From positions 1 to 64,000 of the forward strand of contig CAZSQM010000012.1 of the NCBI GenBank assembly GCA_964609025.1: a stretch of 64,000 nucleotides of DNA. The letters are read 5' to 3'. Origin of the DNA: SIG307 sp964609025 (GTDB taxonomy: Bacteria; Bacillota; Clostridia; Lachnospirales; Lachnospiraceae). The translations under genes and the position numbers were made by a program. The notes beneath the pieces were generated by a model that saw nothing but the letters and a program-made list of their open reading frames with translations, did not search any database and had not been told where the DNA came from. Shown in pieces: positions 41,443 to 51,164 of this stretch. Within the stretch, counting starts at the first letter, position 1. Every line of letters starts with the position of its first letter.

Positions 41443-43640
41443 GTAATCAGGTGTATCCGGACAAAATGGTATTCGGACTGGACATCGGAACCAGAAGCAT
41501 TGTAGGAACCGTAGGCTATAAAACCGCCGAAGGCTTTACGGTGGTGGCACAGTGTACGAAAATGCATGAAACAAGAGCGATGTTAGACGGTCAGATTCAT
41601 GATATCGGCAGTGTGGCGGCGACGATTGCCCAGGTCAGAAAGGAATTGGAGCAGCAGACCGGCAGAAAGTTAAACGAAGTCTGTATTGCGGCGGCAGGCC
41701 GTGTGTTAAATACGGCAACGGCGTATGCGGAGGTTACGTTTGACGAGGATACGGTGATTGATGAAGAAATCATTCATTCGTTGGAAATGCTTGGCGTGGA
41801 GAACGCGCACAAAAAGATGAGGGAAGAAACAAAGGATACGGAGCACAATTTTTTCTGTGTTGCTTATACCGTTGTGCACTATTATTTAAACGACTTTATG
41901 ATTACGAATCTGGAGGATCATAAGGCGGCGAAAATCGGTGCGGAGGTGTTAGCGACCTTCCTGCCGGACGAGGTAATAGACGGGCTGTATTCCGCCGTAC
42001 AAAAGGCGGGCTTACAGGTCGAGAATCTGACACTGGAGCCGATTGCCGCAATGCAGGTGGCAATCCCCGAGAATTTCCGGCTGTTGAATATTGCACTTGT
42101 GGATGTTGGGGCCGGCACCTCCGATATTTGTATTACGAAGGACGGAAGCGTGATTGCTTACGGTATGATACCGATGGCGGGAGATATGCTGACAGAGGCG
42201 ATTGCCAGAAGGCGTCTGGTGGAATTTAAGCAGGCGGAACAGATGAAGTTAGAAACCTCCACGAGAAAGAAGACCATTACATACAAGGATATTATGGGCT
42301 TAAAGCAGAAGGCGGACCGTGAGAGCATTTTAGAGGATGTGGCGGAAAGCGTAAATCAGATTACAAGAGCGGTTGCCGAGCAGATTATCCTGTTAAACGG
42401 CGGGAAGCCGGTCAGCGCGGTATTTGTTGTCGGCGGCGGCGGAAAGATTACCGGCTTTACGGAGCAGTTAGCGAAGCATTTAAAGCTGGCGAAGGAACGT
42501 GTGGCGCTGCGGGGCGAGGAAGTTTTGTCTTCGGTGACGTTTTTGCAGGAGGGCATTAAAAAGGATCCGCTTTTGGTTACGCCAATCGGTATCTGCCTGA
42601 ATTATTACGAGCAGCGGAACAATTTCATCTTTGTCCGGGTCAACGAGGAACGGATTAAGCTCTATGATAACGGAAAGCTTACGATTGTAGACGCGGCACT
42701 GCAGTGCGGTTATCCGAACGAAAAGCTGTTCCCGGTAAGAGGCAGGGAACTGACCTTTACCGTCAACGGCGAAAAGAGAATGGTACGCGGGGAGCTTGGC
42801 GAAGCGGCGGTAATTCGGCTGAATCATAAGGCAGTAGGCATCAATGCGCCAATCGAACAGAACGATGAGATTACCATCGAGGAGTCCACACAGGGCGCAC
42901 CGGCGTCCTGCGTAATCGGAAAGCTGCCGGAGTTTAAACAGACGCTAAGTTTTACGGTCAACGGAAGCAAAATCACCTGTCCGCGCTATATGCAGGCGAA
43001 CGGGGAAATGGTTTCGGAGTATTACGAAATCAAAGAGGGCGATGTGATTGTTTCGATGGATTATTATACAATCGAGCAGGTACTTGCCTTCCTGGATATC
43101 GTGCCGCAGGGCAGAGTGTATGTCAACCATGTGCCGGCGGGACCGCAGGAGAAGGTTTACGAAAACTTTGTCATCAATATGGATATTGAAGAGCAGGGAT
43201 ACGAGCCGGAGCGGTATGAGGAAGTCTCTGCCGCAACGGAATACGAATACGCGCCGGCAGAGGAAACGGAGGCAGAAAGCGGATTTGTGGCTGCGAAGGA
43301 TGCGGCAGGACCGGACGGTAAAAGTACGCCGGATGGCGCGGAGGCATCCGGAAACAAGGGAGCCGGTACGCAGACGGCGGCAGAAGCCGTACCGCCGCAG
43401 GAGAGCGGACCAAAGCCTGCCGCTCCGGCCGTAAGAGATATCGTTGTGCTTGTCAATAACCAGCCGGTGGTATTAAAAGGAAAAAGCTCCTATCTGCTCG
43501 TTGATGTGCTGGATGTAGTTCCGTTTAATCTTGCAGAGGCGAACGGGCGCGATGCGGTGGTGCGCGTCAATGAAATTTCTACAAATTTCATGCAACCACT
43601 TGCGGAAGGGGACCGGATTGAGTTATATTGGAAAGAGTAA
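41439..43640 (+). CDS. FtsA-like protein with long C-terminal beta-grasp-like extension
   Basis: A 733-residue actin-fold protein. The ATPase part (about 8-390) has phosphate-1 FGLDIGTRSIVG, the SHS2 insert, LVDVGAGTSDICI and the adenosine motif FVVGGGGKITGF of FtsA/PilM proteins. Beyond it are about 340 extra residues with three units that start with (L/V)xFTVNG or VVLVNNQ and end with xxGDxI, resembling beta-grasp folds, and an Ala/Pro/Glu-rich linker at about 600-660. No C-terminal membrane helix is visible. GTG 41439 overlaps the coaE stop. A role in division or in an envelope complex is likely; true FtsA is shorter. Confidence 0.75.
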   Translation: MSNQVYPDKMVFGLDIGTRSIVGTVGYKTAEGFTVVAQCTKMHETRAMLDGQIHDIGSVAATIAQVRKELEQQTGRKLNEVCIAAAGRVLNTATAYAEVTFDEDTVIDEEIIHSLEMLGVENAHKKMREETKDTEHNFFCVAYTVVHYYLNDFMITNLEDHKAAKIGAEVLATFLPDEVIDGLYSAVQKAGLQVENLTLEPIAAMQVAIPENFRLLNIALVDVGAGTSDICITKDGSVIAYGMIPMAGDMLTEAIARRRLVEFKQAEQMKLETSTRKKTITYKDIMGLKQKADRESILEDVAESVNQITRAVAEQIILLNGGKPVSAVFVVGGGGKITGFTEQLAKHLKLAKERVALRGEEVLSSVTFLQEGIKKDPLLVTPIGICLNYYEQRNNFIFVRVNEERIKLYDNGKLTIVDAALQCGYPNEKLFPVRGRELTFTVNGEKRMVRGELGEAAVIRLNHKAVGINAPIEQNDEITIEESTQGAPASCVIGKLPEFKQTLSFTVNGSKITCPRYMQANGEMVSEYYEIKEGDVIVSMDYYTIEQVLAFLDIVPQGRVYVNHVPAGPQEKVYENFVINMDIEEQGYEPERYEEVSAATEYEYAPAEETEAESGFVAAKDAAGPDGKSTPDGAEASGNKGAGTQTAAEAVPPQESGPKPAAPAVRDIVVLVNNQPVVLKGKSSYLLVDVLDVVPFNLAEANGRDAVVRVNEISTNFMQPLAEGDRIELYWKE

Positions 43641-43679
43641 TGCCGGCAAAGGGCAGGACGAAAGAAAGAAGGTTTTTTT

Positions 43680-44507
43680 GTGAGAGTATGTGCGATTGCC
43701 AGCGGCAGCAGCGGGAATTGCGTTTATGTAGGACACGGAGGAACGCAGCTTTTAGTGGACGCGGGAGTCAGCGGAAAACGAATCGAGCAGGCGCTGTTTT
43801 CCCTCGGAACGGCAGCGGAGGCTTTGAGCGGGATTCTGATTACCCATGAGCATTCCGACCATATTCAGGGAATCGGCGTTTTGGCAAGGCGCTACGGGAT
43901 TCCGCTGTACGGTACGGCAGAAACGTTATGCGGGATGTTAAAGGGGAGGACAAACATCGGGCACATTCCGGAGGAACTGCTGCACGAGGTTGTTCCGGGG
44001 GACAGGCTCTGGTTTGACGGGATGACGGTGCTTCCGTTTTCCACTTCCCATGACGCGGGGAATCCGGTATGCTATACGTTTGAAGCAGACGGTTGTAAGG
44101 CGGCGCTTGTAACGGACCTTGGAATGTATGACGAACGCACGGTGGCGGCGATTGCCGGGGCGCAGATTTTGTACTTAGAGGCAAATCATGATGTGAATAT
44201 GCTTCTGGTAGGCACCTATCCGTATTACTTAAAGCAGCGTATTCTGGGAGAGAGAGGCCATCTTTCCAACGATACCGCGGCAAAACTGATTTGCGAGGTG
44301 CTGCATCCGCAGTTAAGGTATGTGATACTGGCGCATTTAAGCAAAGAAAACAACCTGCCGGAGCTTGCCTACGAAACGGTCCGGCTTGAATTACAGAGTG
44401 CGGTCAAAGAAAAGGGGCTTTTGATGCCGGAGTTGTTTGTGGCAAACAGGGATGTACCGTCAAGAATGGTGAGCGTAGGGGAAGAAGAAGTAAAATTGTT
44501 CGCATAA
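43680..44507 (+). CDS. WalJ/YycJ-type metallo-beta-lactamase-fold hydrolase
   Basis: A 275-residue protein starting with VCAIASGSSGNCVYVG and carrying the metal motif THEHSDHIQG near residue 58-67, plus LYLEANHDVNML and GHLSN further on, as in YycJ/WalJ proteins. These are cytoplasmic 5' exonuclease-like enzymes implicated in DNA repair or in coordinating wall synthesis with replication; they are normally beside walKR, which is not seen here. GTG 43680 is the start, with AAGAAGG upstream. Confidence 0.85.
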   Translation: MRVCAIASGSSGNCVYVGHGGTQLLVDAGVSGKRIEQALFSLGTAAEALSGILITHEHSDHIQGIGVLARRYGIPLYGTAETLCGMLKGRTNIGHIPEELLHEVVPGDRLWFDGMTVLPFSTSHDAGNPVCYTFEADGCKAALVTDLGMYDERTVAAIAGAQILYLEANHDVNMLLVGTYPYYLKQRILGERGHLSNDTAAKLICEVLHPQLRYVILAHLSKENNLPELAYETVRLELQSAVKEKGLLMPELFVANRDVPSRMVSVGEEEVKLFA

Positions 44508-44536
44508 GCGAAAGAACATAACAGGAGGAAAGAAAC

Positions 44537-44809
44537 ATGAAAAAAACAATTATAACGGTAGTAGGAAAGGATCGTGTCGGTATTATTGCAAAGGTATGCG
44601 CTTACCTTGCGGAGAATGAGGTGAATATCTTAGATATTTCCCAGACCATCGTGCAGGATTTCTTTAACATGATGATGGTTGTCGACGCCAACCGTTCCAA
44701 AAAGGAATTTCATCAGATTGCGGAGGAGTTAGAGGCGGTCGGCAAGGAAATCGGTGTGATTATTAAGGCACAGCACGAGGATATTTTTGATATGATGCAC
44801 CGTATTTAA
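44537..44809 (+). CDS. ACT-domain protein
   Basis: A 90-residue protein that is a single ACT domain (TIITVVGKDRVGIIAKVCAY, LDISQTIVQDFFNMMMVVD). ACT domains bind amino acids or similar small molecules as regulatory modules. It precedes the DUF711 gene by about 67 bases, a pairing conserved across many bacteria and archaea, but the joint function is unknown. A clear AGGAGG site is present. Confidence 0.9.
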   Translation: MKKTIITVVGKDRVGIIAKVCAYLAENEVNILDISQTIVQDFFNMMMVVDANRSKKEFHQIAEELEAVGKEIGVIIKAQHEDIFDMMHRI

Positions 44810-44876
44810 CGTATGGAAGAAAAACGGTCCGGACGTAACAGCCTGCCGCAAATTCAGAAAGAGAAAGGAAAATAAC

Positions 44877-46241
44877 ATGATTAACATTCATGAAGTCATA
44901 GAAACCAACCAGATGATAGAAAAGGAAAATCTGGATGTGCGTACGATTACACTCGGTATCAGTCTTTTGGATTGCGCCGACAGCAATTTGGAGGAATTAA
45001 ATCGTAAGATTTATGAAAAAATAACAACGAAGGCGGAAAAACTCGTTGCAACCGGAGCAAACCTGGAAAAAGAGTTCGGAATTCCGATTGTGAACAAGAG
45101 AATTTCCGTAACGCCGATTGCTTTGGTCGGTGCGTCTGCCTGCAAAAGGCCGGAGGATTTTGTTACGATTGCGAAAACACTTGACCGTGCGGCAAAGACC
45201 GTCGGTGTGAATTTTATCGGCGGATATTCGGCGCTTGTATGCAAGGGCATGACTGCCGCAGACCGGCTTTTGATTGAATCCATTCCGCAGGCCCTGGCGG
45301 AAACGGAGCGGGTATGTTCTTCCGTTAACGTCGGCTCTACCCGTACCGGCATCAATATGGACGCAGTGCGCCTGATGGGAGAAATTGTGTTAAAGACCGC
45401 AGAGGCAACGAAGGAAAAGGATTCCCTCGGCTGTGCGAAGCTCGTTGTATTCTGCAATGCACCGGACGACAATCCGTTTATGGCGGGCGCTTTCCACGGC
45501 GTTACCGAGGCAGACGCGATTATCAATGTGGGCGTCAGCGGCCCCGGCGTGGTAAAGACGGCGCTTTCGGCAGTACGGGGCGCGGACTTCGGCACGCTCT
45601 GCGAAACGATTAAGAAGACAGCGTTTAAGATTACCCGTGTAGGACAGCTTGTGGCTTCCGAGGCTTCTAAAGCGCTCGGCGTACCGTTCGGTATTGTAGA
45701 CTTATCTCTTGCGCCGACGCCGGCAGTGGGAGATTCCGTGGCGGAGATTTTACAGGAAATCGGTCTGGAGTTTCCGGGGGCGCCGGGAACTACGGCGGCA
45801 CTTGCGCTTTTGAACGACCAGGTGAAAAAGGGCGGCGTTATGGCGTCCTCTTATGTGGGCGGTTTAAGCGGCGCGTTTATTCCGGTCAGCGAAGACCAGG
45901 GGATGATTGACGCGGTACAGGCAGGCGCGCTGACGTTAGAGAAGCTTGAAGCAATGACCTGCGTGTGCTCGGTAGGTCTGGATATGATTGCGATTCCGGG
46001 GGATACGAAGGCTACCACGATTTCCGGCATTATTGCGGATGAGATGGCAATCGGTATGATTAATGCAAAGACAACGGCAGTCCGTCTGATTCCGGTCATC
46101 GGAAAGACGGTAGGAGATATTGTGGAATTCGGCGGATTACTCGGCTATGCGCCGATTATGCCGGTCAACCGTTTTTCCTGCGATGCGTTTGTGGAGCGCG
46201 GCGGCAGGATTCCGGCGCCGATTCACAGCTTTAAAAATTAG
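44877..46241 (+). CDS. DUF711/UPF0210 family (PFL) protein
   Basis: A 454-residue protein of the UPF0210/DUF711 family. Characteristic blocks include TLGISLLDCAD, RISVTPIALVGASA, NFIGGYSALVCKGM, VNVGSTRTGINMDAV, VSGPGVVK and SLAPTPAVGDSVAEIL. The fold is related to glycyl-radical-like barrels, but no radical Gly motif is seen and no reaction is known. It is conserved next to the ACT protein, suggesting amino-acid-linked control. It is followed by pepD within 10 bases. Confidence 0.9.
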   Translation: MINIHEVIETNQMIEKENLDVRTITLGISLLDCADSNLEELNRKIYEKITTKAEKLVATGANLEKEFGIPIVNKRISVTPIALVGASACKRPEDFVTIAKTLDRAAKTVGVNFIGGYSALVCKGMTAADRLLIESIPQALAETERVCSSVNVGSTRTGINMDAVRLMGEIVLKTAEATKEKDSLGCAKLVVFCNAPDDNPFMAGAFHGVTEADAIINVGVSGPGVVKTALSAVRGADFGTLCETIKKTAFKITRVGQLVASEASKALGVPFGIVDLSLAPTPAVGDSVAEILQEIGLEFPGAPGTTAALALLNDQVKKGGVMASSYVGGLSGAFIPVSEDQGMIDAVQAGALTLEKLEAMTCVCSVGLDMIAIPGDTKATTISGIIADEMAIGMINAKTTAVRLIPVIGKTVGDIVEFGGLLGYAPIMPVNRFSCDAFVERGGRIPAPIHSFKN

Positions 46242-46251
46242 GAGGCGTAAT

Positions 46252-47715
46252 ATGCTTGCGGAACTGGAAAAAATAGATTACAAAAAAGTGTTATATTATT
46301 TTTCGGAATTGTCGGCAATTCCCCACGGTTCCGGGCATACCAAAGAGATTGCGGATTATCTGGAGAATTTTGCGAAACAGCGGGAAATCCGGTATATTCG
46401 TGACGACGCGGATAATATCATATTTTATAAAGCGGCGGTGCCGGGCTATGAGAGCTTCCCTGCGATTATTCTGCAGGGACATATGGATATGGTCTGCGAA
46501 AAGGAGGCGGACTCCGCGCATGATTTTTTAAAGGACGGCATACGGCTGCGGACGGACGGCGAATGGCTGTTTGCGGAAAAAACGACGTTAGGCGGGGATG
46601 ACGGAATTGCGGTCGCTTATTGTCTGGCATTATTGAGCGACGAAACATTAAAGCACCCGGCGCTGGAAATGATTCTTACCACGGACGAGGAAACCGGAAT
46701 GGATGGTGCCAAAGCTTTAGACGCATCGGTACTTTCAGGAAAATATATGATAAACCTTGACTCCGAAGAAGAAAATGTGGTACTCTGTGGCTGTGCGGGC
46801 GGAGCGAGAATGGCGGGAAAGCTCCCGCTAAAGCGGTTTTCTGCGACAGGAAAGACGGTAAACGTAAAAGTGTGCGGCCTTATGGGCGGACACTCCGGAG
46901 TAGAGATTGATAAAAACAGAACCAATGCCGTGCTGTTATTGGCAAGGTATCTGTTTCTGTTAAGAGAGCAGACGCCGTTTTTGCTTGCGGATTTTTCCGG
47001 CGGGCAGAAGGACAATGCAATTCCGCGGGACGCGGCAGCCGTGCTTTTGTTCCCGGAAGGAATTTCGGAGGCGAAGAGAAAAGCGGCAGAGGAACTTGCG
47101 GAGGAACTTGCTGCGGAACTTCGCGCAGCGGAGCCGGACGTCCGGTTATGCCTTGACTGGCGGGAAGATGCCGGGGAGGAACTGTCGGTGCTGCACCCGC
47201 TTTCCTTTGAAAAGTTTTTATTTCTGCTCATGCAGGCACCGAACGGAGTACAGGTAAGAAGCACGGAGATTCCGGGGCTGGTAGAGAGTTCCTTAAATCT
47301 CGGAGTCTGCCGAATGGAGGAGCAGGAAGCGGCGGTTTATTGGTCGTTACGCAGCAGCAGAAAAAGCTATTTAAGTTTCTTAAAAGAAAAACTTGCCTAT
47401 TTGATTGACTTCCTCGGCGGAGAGTGGGAAGTGTCCGGGGAGTATCCGGCATGGGAATATAAAACGGAATCCGGATTGCGGGAAGTTTATTCCGACGCTT
47501 ATCTGGAATTGTTCGGAAAGCGGCCGGAGTTTGCTACGGTGCATGCCGGACTGGAGTGCGGCATCCTCGGAGAAAAGCTTCCGGGGCTTGATATGATTTC
47601 AATCGGACCGGAGATGAAGGAGATTCATACTCCGGCAGAAAGGCTAAACATTGCTTCCGCCCTGCGGATTTACCGGCTGTTGGAAAAAATACTTGCAGAC
47701 GGCGGAGTATCGTGA
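46252..47715 (+). CDS. pepD: Aminoacyl-histidine dipeptidase (M20 family)
   Basis: A 487-residue zinc dipeptidase (carnosinase-type PepD) that cleaves Xaa-His and other dipeptides. Metal-site motifs are QGHMDMVCEK, TTLGGDDGIAVAY, TTDEETGMDGAKAL and NLDSEEE; the lid domain starts near VCGLMGGHSGVEIDKNR, and GPEMKEIHTPAERL supplies the last His. ATG 46252 has GGAGG seven bases upstream. Length and domain order are normal. Confidence 0.92.
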   Translation: MLAELEKIDYKKVLYYFSELSAIPHGSGHTKEIADYLENFAKQREIRYIRDDADNIIFYKAAVPGYESFPAIILQGHMDMVCEKEADSAHDFLKDGIRLRTDGEWLFAEKTTLGGDDGIAVAYCLALLSDETLKHPALEMILTTDEETGMDGAKALDASVLSGKYMINLDSEEENVVLCGCAGGARMAGKLPLKRFSATGKTVNVKVCGLMGGHSGVEIDKNRTNAVLLLARYLFLLREQTPFLLADFSGGQKDNAIPRDAAAVLLFPEGISEAKRKAAEELAEELAAELRAAEPDVRLCLDWREDAGEELSVLHPLSFEKFLFLLMQAPNGVQVRSTEIPGLVESSLNLGVCRMEEQEAAVYWSLRSSRKSYLSFLKEKLAYLIDFLGGEWEVSGEYPAWEYKTESGLREVYSDAYLELFGKRPEFATVHAGLECGILGEKLPGLDMISIGPEMKEIHTPAERLNIASALRIYRLLEKILADGGVS

Positions 47716-47731
47716 TATTCTTGGGAGTGAG

Positions 47732-48760
47732 ATGATGGAAAAGAAGCGAAAAGGAAAATTGGAAACAATAGTGCTGGTACTGGCGACGGTTGTTGCGGTG
47801 ACGGCGGCATTGTTACTGTTTCTCTTTTATACATCAACCGGCAGAAAGCTGACATCGAAGGTGGTGGCAGCCTATCTGCACGGCGCGGTGAATTATGTTT
47901 CCGGGGAAATAACCCCTCCGACGGAAGAGGAGGAAGGAAAAGATACGGAACAGGAAAGCGGCGGGGAAGAAAAAAAGGAATTGTATCACATCCTGCTTCT
48001 GGGAGAAGAAGCCATCGGCAGTTCTCCGGGAAGGGGAAGAACCGACGCTATTTTACTGGTAACGATACATACCGGTGAAAAGAAAATTTCGGTTACCTCC
48101 ATTTTGCGCGACACCTATGTGGAGCCGGAAGGGATGGGGCCTTGTAAGATAAATGCGGTGTATGCAAAACTCGGAGTGAAAGGGCTGTATCAGATTTTAT
48201 ACGAGAAGCTCGGAGTCTGGCCGGACGGGTACGCAAAGGTCGGCTTTGACAGTTTTGAAAAGATTATTGATTTGCTGGGCGGGGCAGAGGTAACGCTGAC
48301 CGAGGAGGAAGCGCAGTACCTGAATACGCACAATTACATTTCCAAGGAGGAATACCGGAATGTGCGGGCGGGAACCCAGATTTTGAACGGAAATCAGACC
48401 CTCGGCTATTGCCGGGTGCGGTATGTGGCAAACAGTAACGGGACGAAGCACGACTACGGTCGTACCGAGCGGCAGCGTATGGTATTAAATAATCTGTTCG
48501 AGCGCTATAAGGAAGCAGGCGTTACAAAATGGGTGAAAATACTGAGAGAGGTTCTTGGCTATATTGAAACGGATATCAGTGAGAAGACATTGGAAAACTT
48601 GATTTTTGCGGTATATGACAATCGGATAAAGACGATGGAGCAGTATCAGTTTCCGGCGAAGGGCACATATGAAACACCCAAAGCGGTGGGAAACGTAACC
48701 AGTCCGATTGTAGTAGACTGGGAAGCGAATAAGGAACTGTTTTGGAAGGTTTTTGAATGA
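47732..48760 (+). CDS. LytR-CpsA-Psr (LCP) family protein
   Basis: A 342-residue wall-polymer ligase candidate. A short cytoplasmic start and one membrane helix (about 12-32) precede an acidic linker and the outer LCP domain, with GRGRTDAILLVTI, VTSILRDTYV, KINAVYAKLG, KVGFDSFEKIIDLLGG and YGRTERQRMVLNN, which hold the conserved Arg and Asp residues that bind pyrophosphate. LCP enzymes move polyprenyl-linked polymers onto peptidoglycan. It is paired with a longer LCP gene directly downstream. Start 47732 or 47735 cannot be decided. Confidence 0.9.
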   Translation: MMEKKRKGKLETIVLVLATVVAVTAALLLFLFYTSTGRKLTSKVVAAYLHGAVNYVSGEITPPTEEEEGKDTEQESGGEEKKELYHILLLGEEAIGSSPGRGRTDAILLVTIHTGEKKISVTSILRDTYVEPEGMGPCKINAVYAKLGVKGLYQILYEKLGVWPDGYAKVGFDSFEKIIDLLGGAEVTLTEEEAQYLNTHNYISKEEYRNVRAGTQILNGNQTLGYCRVRYVANSNGTKHDYGRTERQRMVLNNLFERYKEAGVTKWVKILREVLGYIETDISEKTLENLIFAVYDNRIKTMEQYQFPAKGTYETPKAVGNVTSPIVVDWEANKELFWKVFE

Positions 48761-48788
48761 GGATAGAAGGAGAAAAGGTGAGAAAATC

Positions 48789-50261
48789 ATGAGTGATGAA
48801 ACACGGTCCCTATTTGATGAATTTGAAACCGACGAGGAAACCGGAGAGGTAATTATTCCGCGTGCAACGGTGGGCGTGGCTCCGGATGCGGACGGAGAAG
48901 CGTCCGCTTCGGCGGCAGACGAAGAGAAAGAGGGAGAAGCTGCGGCAGAGGAAAGCGCGGCTTCCGCGGCTTTAGAGGAAGAACTTCCGGTACTGCATTT
49001 TGATTTCAATTTCGGAGAAGAGGAGTTTGTGGATCCTACGCAGACGGCAGAGGAAGATACCATTTTAAAGAGCATTGACGAAGCGCTTGCGGCACAGATG
49101 GCAGCAAGTCTCGGTTCGGTGGAGGAAACGCAGGAGTCCCCAAAAGGAAAGAAGAAAAAGGAAAAACAGAAGGAAGCGAAAAAGAAAACCATCTGGACGA
49201 GAATTCCGCTCTGGTGCCGTATCGCAATGATTTCGGTCTGCTCCCTGTGTCTTATCTGCGGACTTCTAATCGGTACGAAACCGGGACGTAATCTCGTTTA
49301 CGGAATTGTGGCATGGTATATTGACCAAAATGTAACCAGACCGTCGGTTACACCGGAGCCGCCGGTAACGCAGATGCCGAATCTGACGCCGACGCAGTCG
49401 GCCCAGAATCCTGGGAATGTGACGCCGGGAGGGACAACGGATCCGACGCCGACGGTAGAACCGCGACAGGAGGACTACTGTTATAATATTCTTCTCATTG
49501 GGGAGGAGGCCTTGGAGTATTTCGGCGGAAGCCGCTCGGATACCATGATTTTAGTTTCGGTAAATTCCAGGGATAAGAAAATACATATGACTTCATTGCT
49601 GCGTGATATGTATGTACAGATTCCGGGATATGCCGACAACAAACTGAATGCGGCATACAGCTACGGCGGAACGCCGCTTCTGATTGATACGATAGAACTG
49701 AATCTTCAGGTAAAAATCGACGGTTATGTAAAAGTAGGCTTCGACAGCTTTGAATGGATTATTGACCGCCTGGGCGGCGTGGAGATTACGCTCACGGCGG
49801 AGGAAGCGGAGTATTTAAGAACGACGAGGTATATTACCAATCCGGCTTATCGGAATGTGGTGGCGGGAACGCAGTTAATGAACGGAAATCAGGTGCTCGG
49901 CTATTGCCGTATCCGGAAGGTTGCGACTGCGAACGGCACCCACAGCGATTTCGGACGCACCGAACGTCAGAGAACGGTACTGACAAAGATTTTTAACAAA
50001 TATAAAGAAAGCAATATTTTTTCCCTGCTTAAAATTTTGAATGACTGTCTGCCGATGGTAACGACGGATATATCGAAGTCGGATATGCAGGATTTACTGG
50101 AAACCGTAGTGGAAGAGAGGATTTTAAGTCTGGATACGTTACGGATTCCGGTGGCGGGAACTTACGAAGATGTTTTTGTCGGTCCGAGCGAAGTCCTTCA
50201 GGTAAAGTGGGCGAAAAATATCGAAGTTCTTCATGAGTTTATTTTCGGACCGGAGGAATAA
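48789..50261 (+). CDS. LytR-CpsA-Psr family protein with long acidic cytoplasmic domain
   Basis: A 490-residue LCP protein. Unlike its neighbour, it has about 120 acidic, Ala/Glu-rich residues and a Lys-rich stretch before the membrane helix (about 140-160). A Pro/Thr linker (PTPTVEP) follows, then the LCP domain: GGSRSDTMILVSV, MTSLLRDMYVQIPG, KLNAAYSYGG, KVGFDSFEWIIDRLGG and FGRTERQRTVL. The long cytoplasmic part may be an interaction or phosphorylation platform. The two LCP genes look like a tandem duplication with divergence of the N-terminus. Confidence 0.9.
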   Translation: MSDETRSLFDEFETDEETGEVIIPRATVGVAPDADGEASASAADEEKEGEAAAEESAASAALEEELPVLHFDFNFGEEEFVDPTQTAEEDTILKSIDEALAAQMAASLGSVEETQESPKGKKKKEKQKEAKKKTIWTRIPLWCRIAMISVCSLCLICGLLIGTKPGRNLVYGIVAWYIDQNVTRPSVTPEPPVTQMPNLTPTQSAQNPGNVTPGGTTDPTPTVEPRQEDYCYNILLIGEEALEYFGGSRSDTMILVSVNSRDKKIHMTSLLRDMYVQIPGYADNKLNAAYSYGGTPLLIDTIELNLQVKIDGYVKVGFDSFEWIIDRLGGVEITLTAEEAEYLRTTRYITNPAYRNVVAGTQLMNGNQVLGYCRIRKVATANGTHSDFGRTERQRTVLTKIFNKYKESNIFSLLKILNDCLPMVTTDISKSDMQDLLETVVEERILSLDTLRIPVAGTYEDVFVGPSEVLQVKWAKNIEVLHEFIFGPEE

Positions 50262-50305
50262 AAGCCGGACGGAGCATAAACTGTGGGTTTTAGAGGAGGA
50301 TAAGA

Positions 50306-51109
50306 ATGGAAATTCAGCTTTGGAGGGAATTGCTCGAGCCGTATGCGTTGGCAGTGGATGAGATTGTTGTAAAGTTCGAGCATCTGATCGGCGCATATCG
50401 CAAGAGCGGGAATTACTCGCCGATTGAGCAGGTAAACGGGCGTGTGAAGTCCATTTCCAGTATTTTGGAGAAGTGCCAGAAGAAAGGAATCGAATTCGGC
50501 GAGTTTGAAAAATATATTGAGGATATTGCGGGAATCCGTATTATCTGCCAGTTTACGGAAGATATTTACAAGGTGGTGGATATCATCAGAAACCGTGCGG
50601 ATATGCAGATAAAAGAGGAAAAGGATTATCTGGTGAATGTAAAGGAAAGCGGCTATCGCAGCTACCACATGATTGCTTATTATACGGTGGAAACCTTAAA
50701 AGGACCGAAGCGGTTGCAGGTAGAGATTCAGATTCGCACGCTTGCCATGAACTTTTGGGCCACGATTGAGCATTCTTTGCAGTACAAGTACAAAAAGAAT
50801 ATGCCGGAGAATTTAAGACAGCGTCTGCACAATGCAGCGGAGGCAATCGTAGTATTAGACAAGGAAATGTCTTCGGTGCGGGATGAAATTATGGACTCCC
50901 AGAATTCGTTCCACCGCAAGGCGGGTATGGTAGCGGATATTCTGACGAATATCCAGAACCTGTACAAGACAGCGAATAAGAAAGAGGTTGTGAAAATACA
51001 GGACGAGTTTTTCAGGGTGTATCAGGAGGGCGATTTGGCACAGTTGGAACATTTCAGCAAGGAATTAGATGTCATTGCCGAGGGGTATCGTGCACAGAGC
51101 TTAAGATAA
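50306..51109 (+). CDS. relQ: Small alarmone synthetase RelQ type
   Basis: A 267-residue (p)ppGpp synthetase of the RelQ/YjbM class with only the synthetase domain: IEQVNGRVKSISSILEKC, EDIAGIRIICQF, ESGYRSYHMIAYY and VEIQIRTLAMNFWATIEHSL. No hydrolase or TGS/ACT region exists. A helical C-terminal part of about 80 residues supports tetramer formation in the family. It makes alarmones under envelope stress in other Firmicutes; here it follows the two LCP genes, which is consistent with that. AGGAGG lies seven bases upstream. Confidence 0.92.
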   Translation: MEIQLWRELLEPYALAVDEIVVKFEHLIGAYRKSGNYSPIEQVNGRVKSISSILEKCQKKGIEFGEFEKYIEDIAGIRIICQFTEDIYKVVDIIRNRADMQIKEEKDYLVNVKESGYRSYHMIAYYTVETLKGPKRLQVEIQIRTLAMNFWATIEHSLQYKYKKNMPENLRQRLHNAAEAIVVLDKEMSSVRDEIMDSQNSFHRKAGMVADILTNIQNLYKTANKKEVVKIQDEFFRVYQEGDLAQLEHFSKELDVIAEGYRAQSLR

Positions 51110-51164
51110 GGTTTTTGCTTTATAGGAAATACCGGGATGCCAAAGAAATAAACAGGAGGACGGT

